Positions 1 through 5,282 of a stretch of DNA of 11,767 bases are shown piece after piece. The number at the start of each line of letters is the position of its first letter. Position 1 is the stretch's first letter. The stretch covers positions 1 to 11,767 of the forward strand of contig CADCVT010000321.1 in NCBI GenBank assembly GCA_902806215.1. The letters run 5' to 3'. Position numbers and translations under genes: made by a program. The notes beneath the pieces are model-generated. The model was not told the origin of the DNA. It saw nothing but the letters and a program-made list of their open reading frames with translations, and ran no database searches. This DNA comes from an uncultured Solirubrobacteraceae bacterium. Its GTDB lineage: Bacteria > Actinomycetota > Thermoleophilia > Solirubrobacterales > Solirubrobacteraceae.

Positions 1-140
1 AACTGCTCGAGCGCGTCGACGGTCTGCGACAGCGGCCGCGCGGTGATCTCCACCTCGTGACCCGCCGCCTCGAGCCGCTCGACGAGCGGCCGGAGGACGT
101 AGACGTGAGCGGTGTTGGTGAGGTCGACCCAGACGCGCAT
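1..140 (-). CDS. DUF354 family protein, N-terminal fragment (gene leaves the left edge)
   Basis: The reverse strand opens with ATG at 140 and reads MRVWVDLTNTAHVYVLRPLV, followed by ERLEAAGHEVEITARPLSQT, and runs out of the window after 46 codons. The beginning V-W-[IV]-D-L-T-N-x-x-H-V, then a helix and the phrase 'L-E-x-x-G-H-E-V', is typical of the DUF354 family. These are GT-B-like proteins related to UDP-GlcNAc 2-epimerase and glycosyltransferases, often found near polysaccharide genes. Only the first beta-alpha unit of the N-terminal Rossmann-like half is visible, so substrate and reaction cannot be stated. No Shine-Dalgarno sequence precedes the ATG; a TACGCT hexamer sits 10 bases upstream. 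The family call rests on recalled sequence style and is good but not certain; any GT-B glycosyltransferase is the alternative. Confidence 0.7.
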   Translation of the reverse strand, partial: MRVWVDLTNTAHVYVLRPLVERLEAAGHEVEITARPLSQTVDALEQ

Positions 141-150
141 GCGGTCGGGG

Positions 151-156
151 AGCGTA
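151..156 (-). promoter_or_regulatory. Possible -10 hexamer (TACGCT) of the DUF354 gene
   Basis: On the reverse strand TACGCT (pattern TAnnnT) ends 10 bases before the ATG at 140. Transcription starting 6 to 7 bases beyond it would leave a leader of only about four bases. No clear -35 element is visible. The call is supported mainly by the same arrangement recurring at four other genes in the window. Confidence 0.35.
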
Positions 157-278
157 GGGCCTGCCGTTGTTCGTGCCGCGGTTGTGCCGAGCCAACAACA
201 GCACCGTCACGAAAGAGCGTGAGTCGCTTGGCGCTCCCCCGGCACGTGGTTGGCTCCCGCGGGTGAGCGCAAGCGAAC

Positions 279-319
279 AACTCGACCCACGTGACGCCCA
301 GACCGACGCGGGTCGAGTT
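279..319. repeat. 41-bp palindrome, copy 1 (14-bp arms, 13-base loop)
   Basis: The left arm AACTCGACCCACGT (279-292) and right arm ACGCGGGTCGAGTT (306-319) are inverted repeats with one mismatch, separated by 13 bases. A second copy starts exactly 60 bp downstream with nearly identical arms but an unrelated loop. The arms are conserved and the loops are not, which fits either a protein-binding inverted repeat or a REP/MITE-like palindromic element. The pair occupies the otherwise gene-free stretch 141-385; I see nothing else convincing in that gap. Confidence 0.75.
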
Positions 320-338
320 TCCATCGCTGGGCAAGGGA

Positions 339-379
339 AACTCGACCCGCGTGGGATCGTCGGCGACGCGGGTCGAGTT
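339..379. repeat. 41-bp palindrome, copy 2 (14-bp arms, 13-base loop)
   Basis: The left arm AACTCGACCCGCGT (339-352) and right arm ACGCGGGTCGAGTT (366-379) are perfect inverted repeats around a 13-base loop. The right end lies 6 bases before the preferred GTG start (386) of the AbiEi-like pseudogene, so it overlaps the place where its promoter should be. The left arm of this copy also pairs with the right arm of copy 1: 306-322 against 336-352 is a perfect 17-bp stem, so alternative folds are possible. An autoregulatory operator or a dispersed genomic repeat are both possible. Confidence 0.75.
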
Positions 380-385
380 ATCCAT

Positions 386-1128
386 GTGGATGGGGCGATC
401 GCACGCATCGCTTCGCGGCAGAAGGCTCTGATCACGACCGAGCAGCTCCTCGCGGTCGGGCTCTCTGGGGGAGCGGTGGAGCACCGCGTACGAACGGAGC
501 GACTCCACCGTGTTCATCGAGGCGTGTTCTCACTGAGTCCCTCGCTGATGCCGTTAGCCCGAGAGCTCGCTGCCGTGATGGCCTGCGGACGAGGCGCGAT
601 GGCGAGCCACCGGAGCGCGGCCTTCATCTACGGCCTGCTCCCGGCCGGACCGGACATCCACGTCACCGTGAAGAGCCGGAGCGGGCGGAGTAGAGAGGGA
701 GTCGCCATCCACCGTCCGAGGACCGCACCGGAGCGAACGATCTACAGAGGCGTCCCGGTGACCACGATCACCCAGACGATCCTCGACCTCGCCGCGACCG
801 AGCCGGCACACGACCTCGACCGAGCTCTCAACGAAGCACGCGTCAAGGGCCTGGCAAGCGACCACACACTCACATCACTGACGGAGCAGTCGGCCAACAA
901 GCCGGGCGCAGCCGCCCTGAGAGCGGCGCTCCACCACCAGGAACGAGGCTTCACGAGATCAAGAGCCGAGCGGAAGCTCCGACAGCTCGTCGAAGACGCC
1001 GGGGTGCCCCGACCGCTCTTCAACACCAGGAAGGCTGGCGCGTCATGCGGATCACGTGGCGCCAGCTCACGCAGGAGCCGACGAGGACCGCCGCCCGCCT
1101 GACGAGGGCGCTCTACGCGGTGCCGTAG
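386..1128 (+). pseudogene. AbiEi-type antitoxin/DUF559 protein, inactivated by an internal deletion
   Basis: From a GTG at 386 the frame reads VDGAIARIASRQKALITTEQ. Residues 1-50 form the winged-helix 'AbiEi antitoxin' N-domain (RQ-ALITTEQLL, HRVRTERLHRVHRGVF), followed by the middle domain (HRSAA, near residue 76) and the opening of a C-terminal DUF559 domain (RSRAERKLRQLVEDAG, residues 191-206). In intact relatives the PD-(D/E)XK-like core with its acidic residues comes next. Here the frame jumps near 1026-1033 straight to the last strand, which continues in another frame as GWRVMRITWRQLTQEPTRTA and stops at 1126-1128. About 40 residues of core are missing and the frame is broken; the original frame stops at 1100-1102. 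The open frame continues upstream to 167, but that part is palindrome-derived and unlike the family. The 3' end overlaps the convergent TetR gene by 16 bases. Family recalled from motifs; deletion inferred from the two-frame continuation. Confidence 0.78.
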
Positions 1129-1706
1129 ACCGAGCGCGTGAAGATCGCCGCCAGCGCGTCGACCAGAGCATCGGCCTCGTTCGGCTCGCCCTGGACGTAC
1201 TGCTGGTACATCGAGCGCTCGGTCATCCACACGAGCGCGAAGGCCGTGGCGTACGGGTCGCCCGGGAGCGCCCGGCCGGCCGCCTGCTCGACCGAGATCC
1301 GCTCGCGAGTCGCGTCGACGAACCGCCCGACGAGCCCGCGCCAGAACGTCGCGACCTCCTCGTCGTACGTCGAGACCTCGACCGTCGCGCGGAACAGCGC
1401 GGCGTGCTCGCGGTACAGCAGCGCGATCTGGTCGAGCGCCGCGCGGATGTCGCCGCCGTCCGACCACCACCGGTCCGCGGCCTCCATGAGCTGCTCGTTG
1501 ACGTCGCCGGTCAGCCGGCCGAGCAGCTCGCGCTTGTCGCGGAAGTAGAAGTAGAACGCGGTCCGGGAGATCCCCGCGCGCTTCGCGATGCGCTCGATGT
1601 TGAGCTCGGCGAACGACGCGCCTTCGGTCAGCAGATCCTCGGTCGCACGAAGGACCGCTGACTCGATCGCAACGCGCTTCTCGCTCTGACGGGGGACGGA
1701 TGCCAC
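1113..1706 (-). CDS. TetR/AcrR family transcriptional repressor, EthR-like
   Basis: The product is 197 residues from a GTG at 1706. The helix-turn-helix lies at residues 35-62 (LNIERIAKRAGISRTAFYFY then FRDKRELL), the signature TetR DNA-binding segment. The ligand-binding half strongly recalls mycobacterial EthR: RATVEVSTYDEEVATFWRGL in the middle, a W-M-T-E-R-S-M-Y-Q-Q helix (160-169), and an ending RSVYGTA that matches the EthR-type ending. A longer frame extends upstream to 1823 but would run through the palindrome and into the neighbouring gene, so the GTG start next to the operator is preferred. It diverges from the R2-like oxidase gene and probably represses it and itself through the palindrome at 1722-1736, being relieved by a small hydrophobic ligand. 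The ligand cannot be read from sequence. Its 3' end overlaps the AbiEi-like pseudogene. Confidence 0.9.
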   Translation of the reverse strand: MASVPRQSEKRVAIESAVLRATEDLLTEGASFAELNIERIAKRAGISRTAFYFYFRDKRELLGRLTGDVNEQLMEAADRWWSDGGDIRAALDQIALLYREHAALFRATVEVSTYDEEVATFWRGLVGRFVDATRERISVEQAAGRALPGDPYATAFALVWMTERSMYQQYVQGEPNEADALVDALAAIFTRSVYGTA

Positions 1707-1712
1707 CCCTGC

Positions 1713-1718
1713 ACCATA
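1713..1718 (-). promoter_or_regulatory. Possible -10 hexamer (TATGGT) of the TetR gene
   Basis: On the reverse strand TATGGT ends exactly 6 bases before the GTG at 1706, so a start of transcription at the usual distance would fall on or next to the GTG and give a leaderless mRNA. The 15-bp palindrome lies directly upstream, where a bound repressor would block RNA polymerase. No good -35 at 17-bp spacing is evident. Confidence 0.4.
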
Positions 1719-1721
1719 CCC

Positions 1722-1736
1722 TTGACACTGTGTCAA
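1722..1736. promoter_or_regulatory. Likely TetR operator: perfect 15-bp palindrome TTGACACTGTGTCAA
   Basis: TTGACAC-T-GTGTCAA has two perfect 7-bp half-sites around one central base. It lies in the 40-bp gap between the divergent TetR gene (start 1706) and the oxidase gene (start 1747). Size and symmetry fit a TetR dimer site. Each half-site also contains TTGACA, which could act as a -35 element in either direction, so binding should affect both genes. That the adjacent regulator binds here is inference from position and symmetry. Confidence 0.72.
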
Positions 1737-1746
1737 ACTGCACGAC

Positions 1747-2664
1747 ATGGCCACGCTTCTCGAATTGACCTCCCAGGGCGACGTCGGGACGATGTCCGAC
1801 GAGTCCAAGCTCGCGAACTTCAAGCTGATGGACCCCCAGCAGCTGTACGAGCTGTGGGAGCGTCAGCCGTGGTCGGCCCACGCGATCGACCTCGAAGGCG
1901 ACAAGCGCGAGTGGGAGACGAGCGTCACGGAGCTCGAGAAGGAACAGCTCGCCTACAACCTGAGCGCGTTCTTCATCGGCGAGGAACGGGTGGCCACCCA
2001 GTTCAGCGGGCTCGTGCGCTCGTACGAGAGCCAGGGCGAGGAGGCGTTCCTCACGACGCAGCAGGTCGACGAGGTGCGCCACGCGCAGTTCTTCAACCGC
2101 TTCTACGCCGAGGTGCTCCAGCGCGACGGCAGCTTCGAGGAGCGGCTCGTGCAGGCGCGCGAGGACGTCAACGAGGCGTTCATCCAGCTCTTCGACGTCG
2201 AGCTCGTCAACGCGCAGGAGAACCTGCTCCAGAACCCCGGCGACATCGAGGCCAAGGTCGACTTCGTGGTGATGTACCACATGGTCATCGAGGGGACGCT
2301 CGCGCTGACCGGCCAGCACTTCATGCAGGAGTTCCTCGAGTCCAAGGGCTTCATGAAGGGCCTGCTCGAGGGCTACCAGCGGATCTCGCAGGACGAGCAC
2401 CGCCACGTCGCCTACGGCACGTGGTTCCTCAAGGAGAAGGCCGGCCAGGACCCGGCGTTCAAGCGCCGCATCAGCACCAAGCTCATGGAGCTCATGCCGC
2501 TGGCCCAGGGTGTCCTCGTGCCCCCGGGAGTCGACGATCCGTACGACTACGAGCTGCTCGGCTACCACAGCTCCGAGACCAACCAGTTCGCGTTCAACGC
2601 GCTGTCGCGGCGGCTGAAGGTCATCGGCGTGCCGCTCGGCGACGCCGCCGACGTCGCGGCGTAG
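1747..2664 (+). CDS. R2-like ligand-binding oxidase (R2lox-type ferritin-like di-metal protein)
   Basis: The 305-residue product has the six carboxylate/histidine ligands of the ribonucleotide-reductase R2 fold: E79 (GEERV), E109 and H112 (DEVRH), E182 (MVIEG), E217 and H220 (DEHRH). The spacing E182 to E217 (35) and both ExxH pairs match characterised R2lox proteins. V82 (ligand Glu +3) and Y177 (ligand Glu -5) fall where R2lox makes its Val-Tyr ether cross-link. The position four after H112, which holds the radical Tyr in classical R2, is Phe116. The protein is therefore predicted to be a Mn/Fe oxidase acting on a bound long-chain ligand in the cytosol, not a nucleotide reductase subunit; no nrdA is nearby. 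ATG 1747 gives MATLLELTSQGD; ATG 1792 (MSDESKLANF) is a credible later start, and neither has a strong ribosome site. It is probably controlled by the divergent TetR protein. A possible -10 is TACCCT at 1717-1722. Confidence 0.85.
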   Translation: MATLLELTSQGDVGTMSDESKLANFKLMDPQQLYELWERQPWSAHAIDLEGDKREWETSVTELEKEQLAYNLSAFFIGEERVATQFSGLVRSYESQGEEAFLTTQQVDEVRHAQFFNRFYAEVLQRDGSFEERLVQAREDVNEAFIQLFDVELVNAQENLLQNPGDIEAKVDFVVMYHMVIEGTLALTGQHFMQEFLESKGFMKGLLEGYQRISQDEHRHVAYGTWFLKEKAGQDPAFKRRISTKLMELMPLAQGVLVPPGVDDPYDYELLGYHSSETNQFAFNALSRRLKVIGVPLGDAADVAA

Positions 2665-2766
2665 AAGCGCCCACCGCCCCCGCTACCGTCATCGCCCTGT
2701 GTCCGCCGGTCGATGCATCTGCAGCTTCACCGAGTCGCCGACGGCCTCTCGGTGTTCACGCACGTC

Positions 2767-3675
2767 ATGAGACGGGTCCTCCTGCTCTTCGTGGCCGCGA
2801 TCGCGCTGCTGATGGTCCCTGCGAGCGCCGGCGCGGTCGTCGTGGGCATCGCCGACCAGAAGCCGGACATGTTCAGCGACAAGCGCTTCAAGGCGCTGAA
2901 GATCAAGCACGCACGGCTCGCCGTGCCGTGGGACGCCATGAACTACGGGTGGCAGCGCAAGGAGATCGACGCGTGGATGTTCCGCGCGCGGCTGTCGGGC
3001 GTGCACCCGCTCGTCTCGTTCGGCCACTCGCGCGTGCACCGCCGCGTGCTCCCGACGCCCGAGCGGTTCCGCCACGAGTTCCGCCGCTTCCGCGCCCGCT
3101 ACCCGTTCGTGCAGAACTTCGCGACGTGGAACGAGGCCAACCACTGCGGCGAGCCCGTCTGCAACCGCATCCCGCTCGTCGCCGCCTACTGGCGCAAGCT
3201 CAGGCTGGAGTGCCCGAGCTGCAAGGTCCTCGCCGTCGAGCTGTTGGACATGCCGAACATGGTCAGCTGGGTCAAGCGGTTCCGTCGCGCCGCGGGGGCC
3301 GAGCCCACGGTGTGGGGGCTGCACAACTACATCGAGGCCAACCGCTTCAAGTCCGACCGCCTGCGCAGCCTGCTGCGGGTCACCAAGGGCAGCATCTGGC
3401 TGACCGAGGTCGGCGGCATCGTCAAGCGCCGGATCAAGAAGAAGTACACGGTCAAGGCGATCCCCGAGTCGGCCGCGCACGCGGCGAAGGTCATGCGCTT
3501 CCTCTTCGACGACGTCGTCGACGTGAGCCCGCGGATCACCCGCGTCTACCTCTACCACTGGAACGCCTCGACGAGCTTCGACAGCTGGGACTCGGCGCTC
3601 GTCGGACCCACCGGCCGCAGGCGCCCCGCGCTCGACACGTTGCGCGATCGGCTGAGGCAGCTGCGCAACCCCTAG
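2767..3675 (+). CDS. Secreted clan GH-A-like TIM-barrel glycoside hydrolase homologue, paralogue 1
   Basis: The 302-residue product begins with a signal peptide (MRRVLLLFVAAIALLMVPAS, cleavage likely after A-G-A near 23), so it should be exported. The remainder reads as eight beta-alpha units: VVVGIAD, HARLAVPWD, PLVSFGHSR, FATWNEANH, VLAVELLD, VWGLHNYIE, IWLTEVGG and RVYLYHWN. Glu123 in WNEAN after strand 4 and Glu214 in LTEVGG at strand 7 sit where clan GH-A glycosidases (such as GH5 and GH39) carry the acid/base and nucleophile. Four cysteines, C127, C132, C149 and C152, are conserved in the paralogue downstream and may form disulfides or a metal site. The substrate is unknown. An upstream in-frame ATG at 2713 would put 18 non-hydrophobic residues before the signal peptide and is rejected. 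A TACCGT hexamer at 2684-2689 is the only promoter-like hint in the 102-bp gap after the oxidase gene. Confidence 0.82.
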   Translation: MRRVLLLFVAAIALLMVPASAGAVVVGIADQKPDMFSDKRFKALKIKHARLAVPWDAMNYGWQRKEIDAWMFRARLSGVHPLVSFGHSRVHRRVLPTPERFRHEFRRFRARYPFVQNFATWNEANHCGEPVCNRIPLVAAYWRKLRLECPSCKVLAVELLDMPNMVSWVKRFRRAAGAEPTVWGLHNYIEANRFKSDRLRSLLRVTKGSIWLTEVGGIVKRRIKKKYTVKAIPESAAHAAKVMRFLFDDVVDVSPRITRVYLYHWNASTSFDSWDSALVGPTGRRRPALDTLRDRLRQLRNP

Positions 3676-3700
3676 CGCTCCCGGCCGTTAGTGCGGCCGA

Positions 3701-4600
3701 ATGCTCAAAACGATCCTCTGCGCGTTCGTGCTCCTGTGCCTCGCGCCCACCTCAGCGAACGCGCTGGTCATCGGCATCGCCGACCAGAAGGCCGACATGT
3801 TCACTGACGCCCGGTTCGCCGAGCTCGGCATCAAGCACGCGCGGATCTACGTGCCGTGGGACGTCTCGCAGTACGGCGACCAGCAGGCCGAGCTCGACAC
3901 GTGGATGCGCCTCGCGCGCCAGCGCGGCGTCAGCCCGCTCGTGAGCTTCGGCCACTCGCGCGTCAACCGCCGCTCGCTGCCCAGCGTCAGCCGCTTCCGC
4001 AACGAGTTCAACCGGTTCCGCGGCCGCTACCCGTTCGTGCGCGACTTCGCGACGTGGAACGAGGCCAACCACTGCGGCGAGCCGACGTGCAAGAAGCCGC
4101 AGCTCGTCGCGCGCTACTGGCGCGCCATCACCGCGGCGTGCCGCCGCTGCCGGATCGCCGCCGCCGAGCTGCTCGACTTCCCCAACCAGGAGAGCTGGGC
4201 CAAGCGCTTCCGCAAGGCGGCCAAGCGCGAGCCGAAGTACTGGGCGCTCCACAACTACGTCGAGGCCAACCGCTTCAAGACCTACCGCCTGCGCCGCCTG
4301 CTGAAGGTGACGAAGGGCCAGATGTGGCTGACCGAGGTCGGCGGGCTCGTCGCGCGCCGCAACAAGAAGCGCTCGACCGCCCGCGGCATCCCCGAGTCGG
4401 TCGTGCACGCGGAGCGCGTCACCCGCTGGATCTTCGAGGAGCTCGTCACCGTCCACCCGCGGATCAAGCGCGTCTACCTCTACCACTGGAACTCGCTGAC
4501 GCCGTTCGACACGTGGGACTCGGCGCTCATCGGGCCCGACGGCAACCGCCGGCCGTCGTACTGGGTGCTGCTCAGAGCGGTCCGCGACCGGGCCGGGTAG
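3701..4600 (+). CDS. Secreted clan GH-A-like TIM-barrel glycoside hydrolase homologue, paralogue 2
   Basis: The 299-residue tandem paralogue begins 25 bp after the preceding gene. A signal peptide (MLKTILCAFVLLCLAPTSAN, cleavage near A-N-A) precedes the same eight-strand plan. Long identical stretches are shared, such as GIADQK, VSFGHSRV, RYPFV, FATWNEANHCGEP, EANRFK, LTEVGG, RVYLYHWN and WDSAL. The predicted acid/base is Glu121 and the nucleophile Glu212. Cysteines C125, C130, C147 and C150 match the four in paralogue 1. Differences gather on outer helices and in the C-terminal helix. The pair arose by gene duplication followed by real divergence, and retention of both catalytic residues suggests both are active. 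An imperfect hairpin of two CGGCCG boxes (3682-3687 and 3694-3699) sits directly before the ATG, and no Shine-Dalgarno sequence is seen. The two genes are probably co-transcribed. Substrate unknown. Confidence 0.82.
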   Translation: MLKTILCAFVLLCLAPTSANALVIGIADQKADMFTDARFAELGIKHARIYVPWDVSQYGDQQAELDTWMRLARQRGVSPLVSFGHSRVNRRSLPSVSRFRNEFNRFRGRYPFVRDFATWNEANHCGEPTCKKPQLVARYWRAITAACRRCRIAAAELLDFPNQESWAKRFRKAAKREPKYWALHNYVEANRFKTYRLRRLLKVTKGQMWLTEVGGLVARRNKKRSTARGIPESVVHAERVTRWIFEELVTVHPRIKRVYLYHWNSLTPFDTWDSALIGPDGNRRPSYWVLLRAVRDRAG

Positions 4601-4603
4601 CGT
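4598..4603 (+). promoter_or_regulatory. Possible -10 hexamer (TAGCGT) of the phosphoesterase gene
   Basis: TAGCGT, whose first three bases are the stop codon of the preceding gene, ends 10 bases before the ATG at 4614. It has the same TAnnnT form and short spacing as at other starts in the window, and would give a leader of about four bases. The evidence is weak on its own. Confidence 0.3.
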
Positions 4604-4613
4604 CGCGACCGCG

Positions 4614-5108
4614 ATGCGCGTCGCGGTCATCTCCGACACCCACCTGCCGCGCGGCCAGCGGCGGCTGCCCGACCTCTGCGTCGAGGAGCTGCGCCGCGCG
4701 GACCTGATCCTCCACGCGGGGGACGTCGCGACCGCCGAGGTCCTTGCCGAGATCGAGGCGATCGGGCCGCCGGTCAGAGCGGTCCGCGGCAACGTCGACC
4801 GCGACGACCTCGCGCATCTGCCAGAGGCGCTCAGCGTCGACATCGACGGCGTCACGGTCGCGATGCTCCACGACGCGGGCCCGGCGAAGGGGCGCCTCGA
4901 CCGCCTGCGCGCCCGGTTCCCCGACGCCGACGCGGTCGTCTTCGGCCACTCGCACATCCCGCTGCACGAAGAGCGCGACGGGTTCCACATCTTCAACCCC
5001 GGCAGCCCGACCGACCGGCGCCGTCAGCCTCGCCACACGATGGGCGTCGCGGAGGTCAGTCGAGGAACGGTGGCCTTTCGCCATCTCGTGGTCGACCCAC
5101 GGCCATGA
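4614..5108 (+). CDS. YfcE/MJ0936-type calcineurin-like metallophosphoesterase
   Basis: The compact 164-residue product shows the ordered metal-binding motifs of the metallophosphoesterase fold: SDTHLP (D8, H10), HAGDV (D37), RGNVD (N60), LHDAG (H86) and GHSHIP (H112, H114), followed by N-P-G-S-P (128-132). Family members of this size are cytosolic dinuclear-metal (often Mn) phosphodiesterases that hydrolyse model phosphodiesters in vitro; true substrates are seldom known. It has no signal peptide and no extra domain, and is full length for the family (about 150-185 residues). It lies 13 bases after the second glycosidase-like gene, close enough to be co-transcribed, though its function seems unrelated. 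Its 3' end overlaps a possible small membrane protein on the other strand by 53 bases. Confidence 0.93.
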   Translation: MRVAVISDTHLPRGQRRLPDLCVEELRRADLILHAGDVATAEVLAEIEAIGPPVRAVRGNVDRDDLAHLPEALSVDIDGVTVAMLHDAGPAKGRLDRLRARFPDADAVVFGHSHIPLHEERDGFHIFNPGSPTDRRRQPRHTMGVAEVSRGTVAFRHLVVDPRP

Positions 5109-5244
5109 GCACGCAGAACGCACCGGCGACGCCGAGCCCCATCGCGACGTAGGCGACCCAGGAGCCGTCGACGAGCAACAGCAGGAGGATCGCCACGCCG
5201 AGGAGGATCGCTCCCTGGCGCAACCGCAGTGACGATGGACGCAT
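5056..5244 (-). CDS. Possible small two-helix membrane protein
   Basis: The 62-residue reverse-strand frame starts at ATG 5244. It has a short basic N-terminus (MRPSSLRLRQ), a hydrophobic segment at residues 11-25, a short D-G-S turn, a second hydrophobic segment at 28-49, and a charged tail (RPRDGERPP). This membrane hairpin with positive residues at both ends looks like a genuine small integral protein and not a random frame. It also fills the 174-bp gap between the phosphoesterase and the PAS/SpoIIE gene. AGATGGGG just before the start could serve as a ribosome site. The 53-base overlap with the phosphoesterase 3' end is a mild argument against it. I recognise no family and offer no function. 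Confidence 0.55.
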   Translation of the reverse strand: MRPSSLRLRQGAILLGVAILLLLLVDGSWVAYVAMGLGVAGAFCVLMAVGRPRDGERPPFLD

Positions 5245-5270
5245 GGCCCCATCTTGGCGGGACGGTCGAA

Positions 5271-5276
5271 TACGCT
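5271..5276 (+). promoter_or_regulatory. Possible -10 hexamer (TACGCT) of the PAS/GAF/SpoIIE gene
   Basis: TACGCT ends 6 bases before ATG 5283, so initiation at the usual spacing falls on the start codon and predicts a leaderless mRNA. It is identical to the hexamer before the DUF354 gene. This also favours ATG 5283 over the in-frame ATG at 5229. Confidence 0.4.
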
Positions 5277-5282
5277 CGCGCC

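Noticed and set aside
189..256. Long-range inverted repeat GAGCCAAC / GTTGGCTC
   Set aside because: Only 8 bp with a 52-base spacer and no further symmetry, so chance is a sufficient explanation.
167..385. N-terminal extension of the AbiEi-like frame back to the ATG at 167
   Set aside because: The extra 73 codons are made mostly of the palindromic repeats and do not resemble the family, which begins close to the helix starting IARIAS. The GTG at 386 is a better start.
742..2568. A 608-codon open frame on the minus strand across the TetR and oxidase region
   Set aside because: It contains no family motifs and runs in the wrong frame through TetR and antisense to a well-supported oxidase. It is a shadow of high-GC coding DNA.
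1747..2664. Annotation as a classical ribonucleotide reductase beta subunit
   Set aside because: The radical tyrosine position is Phe116, no large-subunit gene is nearby, and the Val82/Tyr177 pair matches R2lox instead.
1722..3944. A 740-codon plus-strand frame across the oxidase and glycosidase-like genes
   Set aside because: Low-complexity Arg/Pro/Ala content with no domains, and it overlaps two genes with clear signatures in other frames.
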